Notes under the pieces: generated by a model
What the model was told of the DNA's origin: nothing
The model's database searches: none
The model's input: only the letters and a program-made list of their open reading frames with translations
In this document: positions 39,005-48,481 of the stretch, piece after piece
How positions within the stretch are numbered: the first letter of the stretch is position 1
Layout of the letters: each line of letters opens with the position of its first letter
DNA from: Nitzschia sp. DOCU1
Lineage: Eukaryota > Bacillariophyta > Bacillariophyceae > Bacillariales > Bacillariaceae
NCBI GenBank assembly: GCA_951394045.1
Contig: OX595990.1
Span: 2,534,549-2,598,548, forward strand
Length of the DNA: 64,000 nt
Direction of reading: 5' to 3'
Translations under genes and position numbers: made by a program

Positions 39005-42000
39005 ATGGCAAGGACAAAGCAGCCAACGACGTCGTCATCGGCGGCAGCAGAGCCCAGTGAGCCCGCCCCAGCTGAAAAGAAGGTTGAGTCCTCTACTACT
39101 ACTGCTGCTGCTTCCAACCCCCTCTTTGGATGGGTCTGGTTCGGAGTGGTTGTCTACCTGTTCGGTGTCATCATGAAGACGGCCTACCGCATTCGTATGG
39201 GAGCCATTGATGAGTTTGGCCCGGTCATTCATGAATTTGACCCCTACTTCAATTACCGAGCCACCGAGGTGAGTAATGCTGCACTTGCCTGATAGCGTGC
39301 ACTCTTCGCTGCTTGAAAGGTAGTCCTGAATGTAATGTGACACGACAGTCCAGACCTAACAATTTTGCAAACCCTGTGTAGTATCTTTATGAACATGGGG
39401 CAAAGAAGTTCTTTGAGTGGTTCGACTACATGGTGTGGTACCCTCTTGGTCGACCCGTAGGTACCACTATTTACCCTGGCATGCAATTCACCGCCGTGTG
39501 GATAAAGCGGTATTTGCTGACCGACTGGTCATTGAATGACGTCTGCTGCTACATTCCTGCTTGGTTTGGCGCCCTTGCCAGTATCATGGTCGGTCTTATC
39601 GCTTTTGAGTGTACTCTCCCGGTGAACTCGTCTTCCAATATCCTGCAGTGGGCCTGGGATCTCATTCAGGGTGAGACGACCAGTCTGAAACCAGTCGCTC
39701 GTCCCATGGTCCTGGGGCTAAATTCGCCGTCGGTAGAATGCGGTGTTTTTGGCATGGCCATGATGGCAATTGTTCCAGCTCATTTGATGAGAAGTGTGGG
39801 AGGAGGATATGATAACGAATCCGTGGCGGTATCGGCCATGTGTGCTACTTTCTATTTGTGGGTGCGCAGTTTGCGGGACGAGAACTCGTCCTGGTTGGGA
39901 ATTTTAACCGCCATTGCCTATTTCTACATGGTGGCAGCCTGGGGAGGCTACGTCTTTGTGTTGAACTTGATCGGTGTGCATGCTGCCGCCTTGGTGGCAG
40001 GAGGACGCTTTTCCACCAAGGTCTACCGCGCCTATTCTTTGTTTTATATCGTTGGAACCACCTTGGCGATTCAAGTACCTGTCGTGGGCTGGGCTCCTTT
40101 GAAGTCACTGGAGCAGCTGGGTCCTTGTGCCGTCTTTGTGGGTTATCAGTTGCTCTATGTTGTCGACATGATCAAGGGTAAAAAGGAAATGACACGTTTG
40201 GAGTTACTCAAGTTGCGTGTCAAAGTTTTTGCCGCTGCTGGTGTGGCGGGCATCCTTTTCGTCTTGGCGGTTGCGCCAAGCGGTTACTTTGGCCCCATTT
40301 CATCTCGTGTTCGTGGATTGTTTGTGCAGCATACCAAAACTGGAAATCCTTTGGTCGACTCGGTGGCGGAGCATCAGCCGGCCAGTTCTCGTGCCTACTT
40401 CCAGTACTTGCATCACGTGTGCAGTTTGGCTCCCATTGGATTCATCATGGTAATGGGCAACTTGAGCGACTCTTCCAGTTTCTTGTTGGTCTGGGGTTTC
40501 ACTGCCTACTACTTTTCGCACCGCATGGTGCGATTGATCTTGTTGACAGCTCCTATTGGTTGTGCGTTGGGAGGCATCGCCGCTGGCCGTCTCTTTGCGT
40601 GGTGTGTCCGACAATGGTGGGATTCCCAGGGCGATTCGGAATCTTATGCTTCCAAATCGAGCGCGGACACTGGAGGCAAACGTGGTGCAAAGGGAAAGAA
40701 AACCACCAAGAAATCTAACAGCACTGCGTCGTCGTCTTCGAGCCCCGAATTCGAGAGCTTGGATTCGTTCAAGGCAGCCATGGATGGGGCCTTGTCGAGC
40801 AGCGAAGGCGTGATTGCAAAACGAACTGTTTCTTGCGTGATTATCATTCTTGGTTACATTTTGGGCGTCAACTTTACAAACTACTGCTGGAGATTGTCCT
40901 CCGATTTGTCCAATCCTACGATTATTGTAAAGGCGCGCTTGCGAGATGGCCGTGTGATCAAATTGGATGACTACCGCGAAGCCTACTGGTGGCTGCGAGA
41001 CAACACGCCTGAAGATGCTCGTATCATGGCGTGGTGGGATTACGGATATCAAATTACCGCCATCTCCAATCGCACCACGTTGGCCGACGGCAACACTTGG
41101 AATCACGAGCACATTGCTTTGCTGGGCAAAGCTTTGACCTCTAGCGAAGAAGAAGGATATGAAATCGCAAGACATCTCGCAGACTACGTGTTAATCTGGG
41201 GTGGTGGTGGTGGAGACGACTTGGCAAAGAGCCCTCACTTGGCTCGTATCGCGAACTCTGTGTATCGTGACCATTGTCCTGCTGGCGACCCCACGTGCCG
41301 AGCCTTTGGCTTTGTGGTAAGTAACGTGAACATGGTGCTTACGCAAAACTTGTAATAGGTCTTTGGCTAATCTCTTCGTTCTTTTCGGACACACAGGATC
41401 GGGAAGGCACACCTTCAGCGATGATGGAACGATCCCTACTTTATCGTCTCCACGGCCACCAAATCAAGAAAGGAGTAGAGGCCGACCCAACAAAGTGGAA
41501 TGAAGTTTACAGATCCAAGTATGGCCGTGTCCGCATCTACAAGATCTTAAATGTTGCGGAAGAGTCCAAGGAATGGGTCAAGAACAACGTTCATTGCGAC
41601 GTCCCTGGAAGTTGGTTCTGTCCCGGTTCTTATCCGCCTGGTCTTGCTGGCATCCTTGCCAGCAAGACGGACTTTGCCCAGCTGGAGGATTTCAACCGAG
41701 GAAAGGCCGATGAAGAGTATCAGCGGCTGTACTTTGAAGCATTGAACAACCCTTCGGAAGCCGCCAAGAAGGCGAGACAACAAGAGCGTGAGCAAAAGTT
41801 GAAGCAGGAAGCGGCTGGGGAATCTGCTCCGGAATCAACTGCCGACAAGGAAGCTGCAGCCCCGAAGAAGGTTGATGAGATCTACAATACATGGGAAGAC
41901 ACAGAGGATACGACGCTCATGTGGAGCTTGATCTCGAACAATCAGATTGAAGAGCTTCGGATGTGGATGGAAGAAGACCCAACTGTGGCTTTTATCCGTA

Positions 42001-42146
42001 GCCGAGATGGTCGGGGACCAATGTGGTGGGCCTTCGAACAACGCAACGAGGAGATAACTAAAATGTTGATGAAGGCGGGAGTTCCTCACACCGACCGCGA
42101 CGCCAAGGGACTCACCCCGGTAGATTTGCTTGAGGGTAATGCCTAG
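39005..42146 (+). CDS. STT3: STT3 oligosaccharyltransferase catalytic subunit, copy 3, diverged paralogue
   Basis: Exons 39005-39268, 39382-41316 and 41397-42146 give 982 residues. It has a longer polar N-terminus (Ser/Thr/Glu-rich) than copies 1 and 2. Shared motifs: DPYFNYRATE, GGYDNESVA, SVAEHQ, DDYREAYWWLRDN, MAWWDYGYQ, DDLAKSPH. The intron after FGFV matches intron 1 of copies 1 and 2, while the intron after RATE is unique and the two later introns are absent. The C-terminal tail has a coiled, glutamate-rich linker (AKKARQQEREQK) and the same ankyrin-like block (WEDTEDTTLMWSL, DGRGPMWWAFEQRN, GLTPVDLLEG). It may correspond to a functionally separate STT3 isoform, as animals and plants have STT3A and STT3B. 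Confidence 0.95.
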
Positions 42147-42253
42147 ACAAGTAGTAGATGCAATTGGCTTCAAGCAGTATTGATGGGTGTCCCTTGAAGC
42201 TTTTTAAAATAACATTATCTCATTGACCATTTCTCATCCCTGAGACGTCATCG

Positions 42254-42925
42254 CTACCACCTAGCTGCAACCTCGTCCGCTCGTCCCTGTGCCGCTGCAA
42301 GCATCTGACTTCTCGCCGTCGCTCTTTGGTAACTCTCGGAAAGTACATCCAGATCGAAGGATTTTCTCATACGTTGTCTATTTTGTTCCGACATTAGCAC
42401 TTCTCTGGCATATTTCCTACGGTTCTTGACTTGCAATGATCCAGCCTTTGTCATTCCCTCTAGTCCACGGTCGCAAAGGTCGGGGTACTGGCTCAACCGG
42501 CCGCTCATTGCAATACGGATTGTATGATGACATTCCTTTCGGAACTCCTGGACATCTTCGCGACTAATCCACAATTCCCGTGGCGACGATTCAAAATCAG
42601 ATTCGTATTCAAACAATTCGTGCTTGGCAGAAAACGCCACACATGACGATGAGCTTGACTCACTACCTCCCAGTTCAGGCCTTCGCTTGCTTGGAAGTCT
42701 CAGCATTACAGCTGTCGCATCGATTTCAAAGTGTTCATCGTCACGGGGAGACATGTTACGACACAATAAGCTTCGTTTACAACAATCGACAAGATGGAAA
42801 ATATGATGTGTTGCCAGAAATTTGGTTCTGTCCTTTTCGGCGTATGAGAATGTGGGTCCCCAAGCATTTCTCCGTGGCCCAGGCGCTCCTGTCGATAGTG
42901 TGACATTTCGTCTTTGAAAATACAT
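42254..42925 (-). CDS. Diatom-type protein of unknown function, same family as 10098-10844
   Basis: 223 residues from ATG 42925, or 166 from ATG 42754 (MSPRDDEHF), which is the more natural start because the preceding 57 residues look like translated leader. A serine run is followed by WISREDVQEFRKECHHTIRIAMSG, then CDRGLEGM, a basic KNRRKYAREVLMSEQNRQRM helix and SESYQRATARSQMLAAAQGRADEVAARW. The order RGL(E), basic helix, Y-x-R-x-(S/T) step and final helix ending D-(A/E) matches the gene at 10098. Function unknown. It is convergent with STT3-3, with 107 bp between the stop codons. Confidence 0.65.
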   Translation of the reverse strand: MYFQRRNVTLSTGAPGPRRNAWGPTFSYAEKDRTKFLATHHIFHLVDCCKRSLLCRNMSPRDDEHFEIDATAVMLRLPSKRRPELGGSESSSSSCVAFSAKHELFEYESDFESSPRELWISREDVQEFRKECHHTIRIAMSGRLSQYPDLCDRGLEGMTKAGSLQVKNRRKYAREVLMSEQNRQRMRKSFDLDVLSESYQRATARSQMLAAAQGRADEVAARW

Positions 42926-44748
42926 ATAAAATTGCTATTTCTACAATCACAGTTCAAGGTAATGAAATTATCACTGAGACATAATTTATCTTAAATCTTA
43001 GTCATTACATCCTATCAAGTTCGATGTTGTTCGACAAAGATGGAAAGAATGTCTTGAGACGCATTCTAACCGAAATACGCCCACGTTGTTACAATACGAG
43101 ATCGCGTTTTTTGCTTCATTTAACAATCACATCTGTTGCCGGACGAGCGGCCAAGCACGAGGCGAACAAATATTTACCGGTATCGTAGTACTTACCAGAG
43201 GGTAGTTTGAGAAACAGTAAACCCCGGAATCCCCGGCAACTTCATGATATTAGCTACCGGTAGAGTCGAGGGTAGAAATTGAAACGCTCTCCGTAGTAAA
43301 AACTGGTTAGTGGAACAAAACTATCGTTCTTTTATGGCCCAAGCAATAAACAATAAAAATTAAAGGATGGAATTCGTTTTCATTCCGGCATCATTTGTTT
43401 TTGGTGTTTCTACCGTACTATTTCTTGCTATGGGACAGGAACGATTTGCACTCAAAGACGGGATTGCAGCCCACAAATTCGTTCGATTTCGGTCCTTGTC
43501 CTGTCGTCACGACGGGGGCTCGCTTCAGGATAATAATCTACCCTTCTCTCGTGCTTGATTACTGCAACGGAACGTAGTATTTGTTACTATGCATACCTGT
43601 CAGACTGTACTGCTGTTACTACGTGAGCTAGGAGTGCTAACTCTACTACTAGTACCCCCATTTTCGCAGTAGCTGTACTAAATGTGGAGGTACTCCAGTG
43701 GCAGTCCTACTTTCGGGAGAGGATCCTCTCACAGCAGCGGGATGATGATGTCCTCCAGCAGTCAAGATAGTAGTTCTATCCCAAGCAGCAGTCACTCTGG
43801 CTATGAAAACCTTCAGTTATTTTTCTCCGAGCATTGTGGGAGGAGCAACAACAACGACGACCTGACCACTCCTCAGCATTGCTTAATTGGTTTCTTGGTA
43901 TGAGATCATGATCATCGACGAAAGGCGGGGCAAGTAGTACAGAAATCAGTTCCGTCGTCTCTACAAATGTGCAGCCTACTAATAGCAGTGAGGATGATCC
44001 TAAACAGTTGAAGAAAAGGTCAACAAGCAAGTCTAACCAATGATGGCTTGTGAGACTGGTGTCCTACTATGTGGCGAATATCGCACCGGCGAACGCAGGA
44101 ACGATCGGTCGTCAAGGTAGTTCTTGCTTACTGGTGGGTGATGATACTAGCTAGTGCGTACTCTGCGCTGCTTTGACTACAAACAGACAGTAGCAGTAAC
44201 TCATACTTGGGGGTCCTACGCAAGAGAGAAAAACCTTTTTGTAGAAGACGGCGACCAAAAGTACACAAGCACCCAGAGTTTTAAACATTTTACTTCGGAG
44301 TAGTTTTTAGTCCACTCGGCGCACGAGGTGCTGCTAGTAGTTGCTGTTCAGGACGGCAAGATACGCCCGCAAGAAGTGGCAATGGAGAAGAGACGACCTC
44401 CATCATGAATCAATGTCAGAGACTCGAACAACCATTCTAGCTGCGGCGGCTCTGGTACCATGACTGACGGTACAAAGTCATGAATGTTCATTCTCTGGCT
44501 TGCTATCATGGTATCGGCGACAAGCGACAACGGCACATCGGGCCCGTGATCAATGGAAGAGCAAGTGGGAAAGAGTCCACTGTGTGATGCGACACACAAG
44601 TCTGAAAACTCCCGCACCTACAAGACACCCGCAACGTCGGAGCGTTTGAATTTGTAGTCGCCTCCAGAAGAAAGAAGACAAGAACGTGATTTGACGTTCC
44701 TCCAGCCCTTTGAGAAGTCTGTTCCTCTGTTGCTGCTGTCCTAGCCTC
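42926..44748. other. Long gap without a convincing gene
   Basis: About 1.8 kb. ORFs of 60-90 codons exist on both strands, but they are low in complexity (for example the serine-rich frame at 43682-43903) or overlap one another. The palindrome CTACCGGTAG at 43254-43263 also recurs as ACTACCGGTAGT at 60341-60352. No transposon end or RNA gene recognised. It may hold decayed sequence or a small, spliced gene that I cannot see. Confidence 0.4.
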
Positions 44749-45885
44749 TCACTCCTTTTCAGGCTTTCTTGATTTGATGCCCCCGTCTTTTTTGACAGGA
44801 TCGTCTACTAGAAGCGATCTTCTAGATGTCCGCTGCCGTACTATCCTCGCTCGTCGCTTGCGTTCTAGTCGGCACGAAGTGTCTCGTACTTCAATCAATT
44901 GATCTGGCAGCCACAAACTCCACTGCAGCCCCAGCAAAAACTCGGCAGCAAGTCCCAATACGCGTTCCAGCTGAGTTTTGCACGTTCCTGGAGGAGTGTT
45001 TTCCTTCTGAAAGTAATCTTCAAAAAACTCCAACGAGTCAACATACTCTTCAAAAACTGCTACTGCCCTGGAACTGCCAGATTTCGCGATAGTTTCGTGC
45101 TTGACAGTCGTTTCGTTCTCTCCCGTCATTTCAAATCGAGCCCAGCAAACGTGAGGAGCCTGTCGTCCAAACGCCGCGCCCCAGTATCCCGTCTGCATCC
45201 CCTCCACTCCCTTGTTCACAATCATGGTCAGTGCATGCAGAGTCCCTGCCGCATCCACCAAATCCAGATTTGCTACTCGGTATTCCCCCAGTGGAAAGAA
45301 TGGAGTGCCCCCAAATAGTTCCTTCACGTCGGGTGGCATGGTAGGATCTCCCAGCCATCGGCACGTCGGAAAGACTCCCAGGAGTTTTACATTCTTTAAC
45401 ACTCCACTGGCTATTGGCGGTCGTTCAATCACACCCAGAAGAGGAGACGCGAGTGCTTCGTGGCGTCTTTGTAAGCTATATATTTCGTCCACGGGAAAGA
45501 ATATAGGAGATTTCGGAAGATCGTCGCTGTCGTCGTCCATGATCGACGAGGTATGGTCCAAAAGAAGACTGTCCGGGCCCACAATTTCAGGGTCGCCGCC
45601 CCGACACATCCAACAATCCCAGTGCCGGACAACAATTTCCAGAAACGTTGAATCAAAAGTTTTCTTTGGAGTCGATACTATCCATTCTCGTTCTCTCATC
45701 ACACCCATACAAGTAATCAATAGTCGTTCTATTGTTGGAGCTGTGATTCCATTCGGATAATGGCACTGCCGGAGAGGAGAAGAAAAATGGTCACGACCCG
45801 ACTGCAGACAAATGCCGATGGGCCGATTATTGGGGGGCCATCGACCAGAATGAAGCATGCATCGCTTGTGCGAGGAATTTAGCAT
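44749..45885 (-). CDS. Hypothetical protein
   Basis: 378 residues from ATG 45885; the frame is open to 45963 only via a GTG. Composition is protein-like: acidic DDDSDDLPKSPIFFPVDEIYSLQRRHEAL, then GVIERPPIASGVLKNVKLLGVFPTCRWL, a likely globular part with FPLGEYRVANLDLVDAAGTLHAL and GMQTGYWGAAFG, and a basic C-terminal tail (RKRRARIVRQRTSRRS). The first 60 residues are cysteine- and tryptophan-rich and less convincing, so the true start may be Met85 of the open frame (MGVMREREW) or an upstream exon. No family recognised. The lack of stops for 400 codons is the main support. Confidence 0.45.
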   Translation of the reverse strand: MLNSSHKRCMLHSGRWPPNNRPIGICLQSGRDHFSSPLRQCHYPNGITAPTIERLLITCMGVMREREWIVSTPKKTFDSTFLEIVVRHWDCWMCRGGDPEIVGPDSLLLDHTSSIMDDDSDDLPKSPIFFPVDEIYSLQRRHEALASPLLGVIERPPIASGVLKNVKLLGVFPTCRWLGDPTMPPDVKELFGGTPFFPLGEYRVANLDLVDAAGTLHALTMIVNKGVEGMQTGYWGAAFGRQAPHVCWARFEMTGENETTVKHETIAKSGSSRAVAVFEEYVDSLEFFEDYFQKENTPPGTCKTQLERVLGLAAEFLLGLQWSLWLPDQLIEVRDTSCRLERKRRARIVRQRTSRRSLLVDDPVKKDGGIKSRKPEKE

Positions 45886-46196
45886 TTGTATCGCCAGTGA
45901 TTGCAATCGGCGATGCCACGACTTGACCACAACGACTAAAGCATTGGGTTCACTCCTCGCCACTATCGGTACCTACGTACAAAGACTAACTACGATACAT
46001 ACTCAGGTTGCGTTCAAGCTATGCGAAATACAGCATGGGTATCTTGCTACTGAAAAGAATGACAGTTCTAGCTAGCTCTAGAGCTAGTTGGTCGCTTTCG
46101 CTGGAGAGATAAAGAGGATTGTTGCGATTCTAATTCTATTGGATTCTATCACCGTCGCCGCACGGCAAAAGTTCAGCTATGCCCCGCAACCCTGGA
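45886..46196. other. Intergenic
   Basis: Gap of 311 bp between two minus-strand genes; it includes the inverted pair AGCTAGCTCTAGAGCTAG at about 46070-46087. Nothing else seen. Confidence 0.4.
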
Positions 46197-47123
46197 CTAT
46201 AGGTGTTCCTCTGTTCTTTCGTTAGTACAATCGACTTTACCAAGCATGCTGTCCAACCCGCGACAAATAAGGTCTATATCTTGCGGTCTTGAAAAGCGAT
46301 GGTCGCCATCTTTGATAATGGTGAGGACGACGTCCTTGAACTCCAGCTGTTCCATCAATCGAATTGACTTTTGCCAAGATATGACTTGATCTTGTCTGCC
46401 ATGAAACAGGTAAACTGGACATTGAATTGCGATTGATGATTTAGTCAAGATGTTCCACTGTTGGGCATCGTCAAGTAGATTCTTAGAAATAACGTACGGG
46501 GTGGAATCATATTCCGTCTCAAGTCGAATGGCTCCCGTTTCTTCCAATTCTTTTCTCTTCGAGGTAGATGCAGAATCTAAAATGTCCTGCAAAAAGTCGG
46601 GTGCAGCGGCAATCCCCATCAAGCCTACGACCTTGCCAGGATGCTGGAGTGCTAGGTGGCAGGCAATCCAACCTCCCATGGAGGATCCTACCACTATCAC
46701 GCGACTTTCCGATCTCAAAACTTGTGCAAGAATGGTCGAAGCATCATCGACCCAGTCAGAGAGTGTGCACTTGTCGAATGACCCAGAAGAAGCCCCGTGT
46801 CCTCGATAGTCAAATCGGCAAAAGCCGGCTCCGATACGACGACAATAACTCTCCAATGCCAAAGCCTTGTTCCCCTCCATTGTCGATTGGAAGCCCGAGC
46901 AAAACAAAACGGCAGGTGAGCTACCTTTTGTATACCGGTAGGCCAAATTCTCCTGACCATCTGAGATGGAGAGGAATGACGGACCCAGTTCGTCGTCCTG
47001 TTGTTGTTTCATCCTTGTCGAAAGGCGCTTGATGGGAGGAATCCTTCCAACGTCAGGAAGAAGATAGGCTCGACTCAAGTTTAGCACCAATAAGAGCGTT
47101 AATACGTAGACCGAAAGTTCCAT
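46197..47123 (-). CDS. Alpha/beta hydrolase, ABHD10-like serine esterase/thioesterase
   Basis: 308 residues, single exon, ATG 47123. A hydrophobic N-terminus (VYVLTLLLVLNL) acts as a signal or anchor. The fold is plain: FDYRGHGASSG (oxyanion side), nucleophile elbow GSSMGG with S148, acid in FHGRQDQ (D245) and histidine in KDGDHRFS (H275), which form the Ser-Asp-His triad. The strand order and GHGxSxG/GSSMGGW combination resembles ABHD10, a mitochondrial palmitoyl-thioesterase and glucuronide esterase. Exact substrate is unknown. It is divergent from the kinesin gene across the Copia element. Confidence 0.82.
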   Translation of the reverse strand: MELSVYVLTLLLVLNLSRAYLLPDVGRIPPIKRLSTRMKQQQDDELGPSFLSISDGQENLAYRYTKGSSPAVLFCSGFQSTMEGNKALALESYCRRIGAGFCRFDYRGHGASSGSFDKCTLSDWVDDASTILAQVLRSESRVIVVGSSMGGWIACHLALQHPGKVVGLMGIAAAPDFLQDILDSASTSKRKELEETGAIRLETEYDSTPYVISKNLLDDAQQWNILTKSSIAIQCPVYLFHGRQDQVISWQKSIRLMEQLEFKDVVLTIIKDGDHRFSRPQDIDLICRGLDSMLGKVDCTNERTEEHL

Positions 47124-47229
47124 TCAGAGTGTTTTGTCACCATATGACAACGTCGAAGCATCCTCATTGTCTCAGCAGTTGCAGAAGTAAAATGGCATTT
47201 CGCTTTTTGACAAAGATCCAAAAAGATCT

Positions 47230-47234
47230 ACCAC
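47230..47234. repeat. Target-site duplication ACCAC, left copy
   Basis: ACCAC before the 5' LTR, repeated at 54798-54802 after the 3' LTR. Confidence 0.9.
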
Positions 47235-47614
47235 TGATAGAATTTAGGATAGTAAACGTACGAACGTAGGATAAGTACGTACGAAGGATGGATGGATAGT
47301 ATACGTCGGAAGAAAGAGATCTTTTGGATGCTCACTCGACGACGAGAAACAATCCCAGCAGAATAAACACTCACAAATAAAGAATCATCAGCAACAGCAT
47401 CAGCTTAGCACTCTTTGAAGGGATACGTTCCTTCGGAGGGTTTGTTTGTCACACACCGTTTTACCTTACACTATCGTACAGCGGCCGTCATTCACGGACC
47501 GCTATCGTGGATTGCAGCAGTCGGTTCAATCGGATCGGCATCGTTGTGATCGTACCTACGAACCGCTTGGACCGTGCATACGTCAGTGCGTTCGTTTGGC
47601 TGCAAAATCTATCA
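47235..47614 (+). repeat. 5' LTR of the Copia element
   Basis: 380 bp, TGATAGAATTTAGG...AAATCTATCA. It carries an imperfect inverted repeat around AGCGGCCGTCATTCACGGACCGCT at about 47479-47502, which reads as a stem-loop. Confidence 0.93.
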
Positions 47615-48481
47615 GATTAACAGTCGCACTGTACTCACCGAGTACTGGAGTTGAAGTACAGTGTTATTTGGGAGTGTTTATCCCTGCCGAAACGTCGCAG
47701 GAGAACGAACAACATCGTCGAAAACGTCGACGAAAGCAAGGGCAAAAGGGAAAGCTCGGAAGCGATCCTCGCGTGGGGAGAATTTACTTCGCGTTAACAC
47801 GTGCTTACGTGGATCCTACGTGGATTCCCTACCAGAGGCGAAGGTTGTCTCTTACCTGCCTACTTCGGAGAAATATCAGTCGGAACAGTTCGCGTGGAAA
47901 CTCCACGATCTGGTCGTATCTACGTACGATTCTACGAAAAGAGTTTAAGGGAACGAGTCGACCTACTCGGCAGAAATATCCCGCGGATCGACGACGGCGT
48001 CTCCGTATCAACGAGGACATCTTCATTGTTGGCACCTTGTCCGGCCCGCGTCACCTGTCCAATCCCCCCACCAACTCTCTAAATCGCACAGTCGTCTACT
48101 AGGGGGACGTCATACGCGTGAAAGGTCATTCGGAGAACAACTTTCGTGGGATCTAATCCGTCCCCACAGTGCGTGCTTAATTGTTTGCACCAGATCGCAC
48201 ACTACGAGGATTCCGTTGCCTGCAATAACTACGATCGGAATAGCATTCCGGGGCATACGGCTAGTTGTTAAGTCTCGAAAGAGACAGAAACTGCGTTGAA
48301 CGAGCTCGACGACTCCTGGCTATTGAGCTTCGAAGGAGGGTAAATCTGCTCGGCGCACAAGAATTAACAGAGAGAAGAACCGTGAGGTTACTGGTTATTG
48401 TGGACCGGTCTCGCTCACTTAGAAGAACCCTATTCGGGATAACCAGCGTTTTCGAGACGCTTATCCCGGATAACCAGCAGG
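47615..48481 (+). other. Long 5' leader of the Copia element
   Basis: 867 bp between LTR and Gag ATG. A 9-bp perfect stem (CACTGTACT at 47627-47635 with AGTACAGTG at 47655-47663) starts 12 bp after the LTR. GGGATAACCAGC occurs at 48437 and GGATAACCAGC again at 48469, directly before the ATG. A 218-codon open frame here has no ATG and is not called. Confidence 0.55.

Noticed and set aside
43682..43903. Serine-rich plus-strand frame of 73 codons
   Set aside because: Low-complexity repeat translation; an overlapping opposite frame is equally open.
47446..48102. 218-codon frame starting in the Copia 5' LTR
   Set aside because: Contains no ATG at all (opens at TTG) and is rich in Arg and Ser; a leader frame open by chance.
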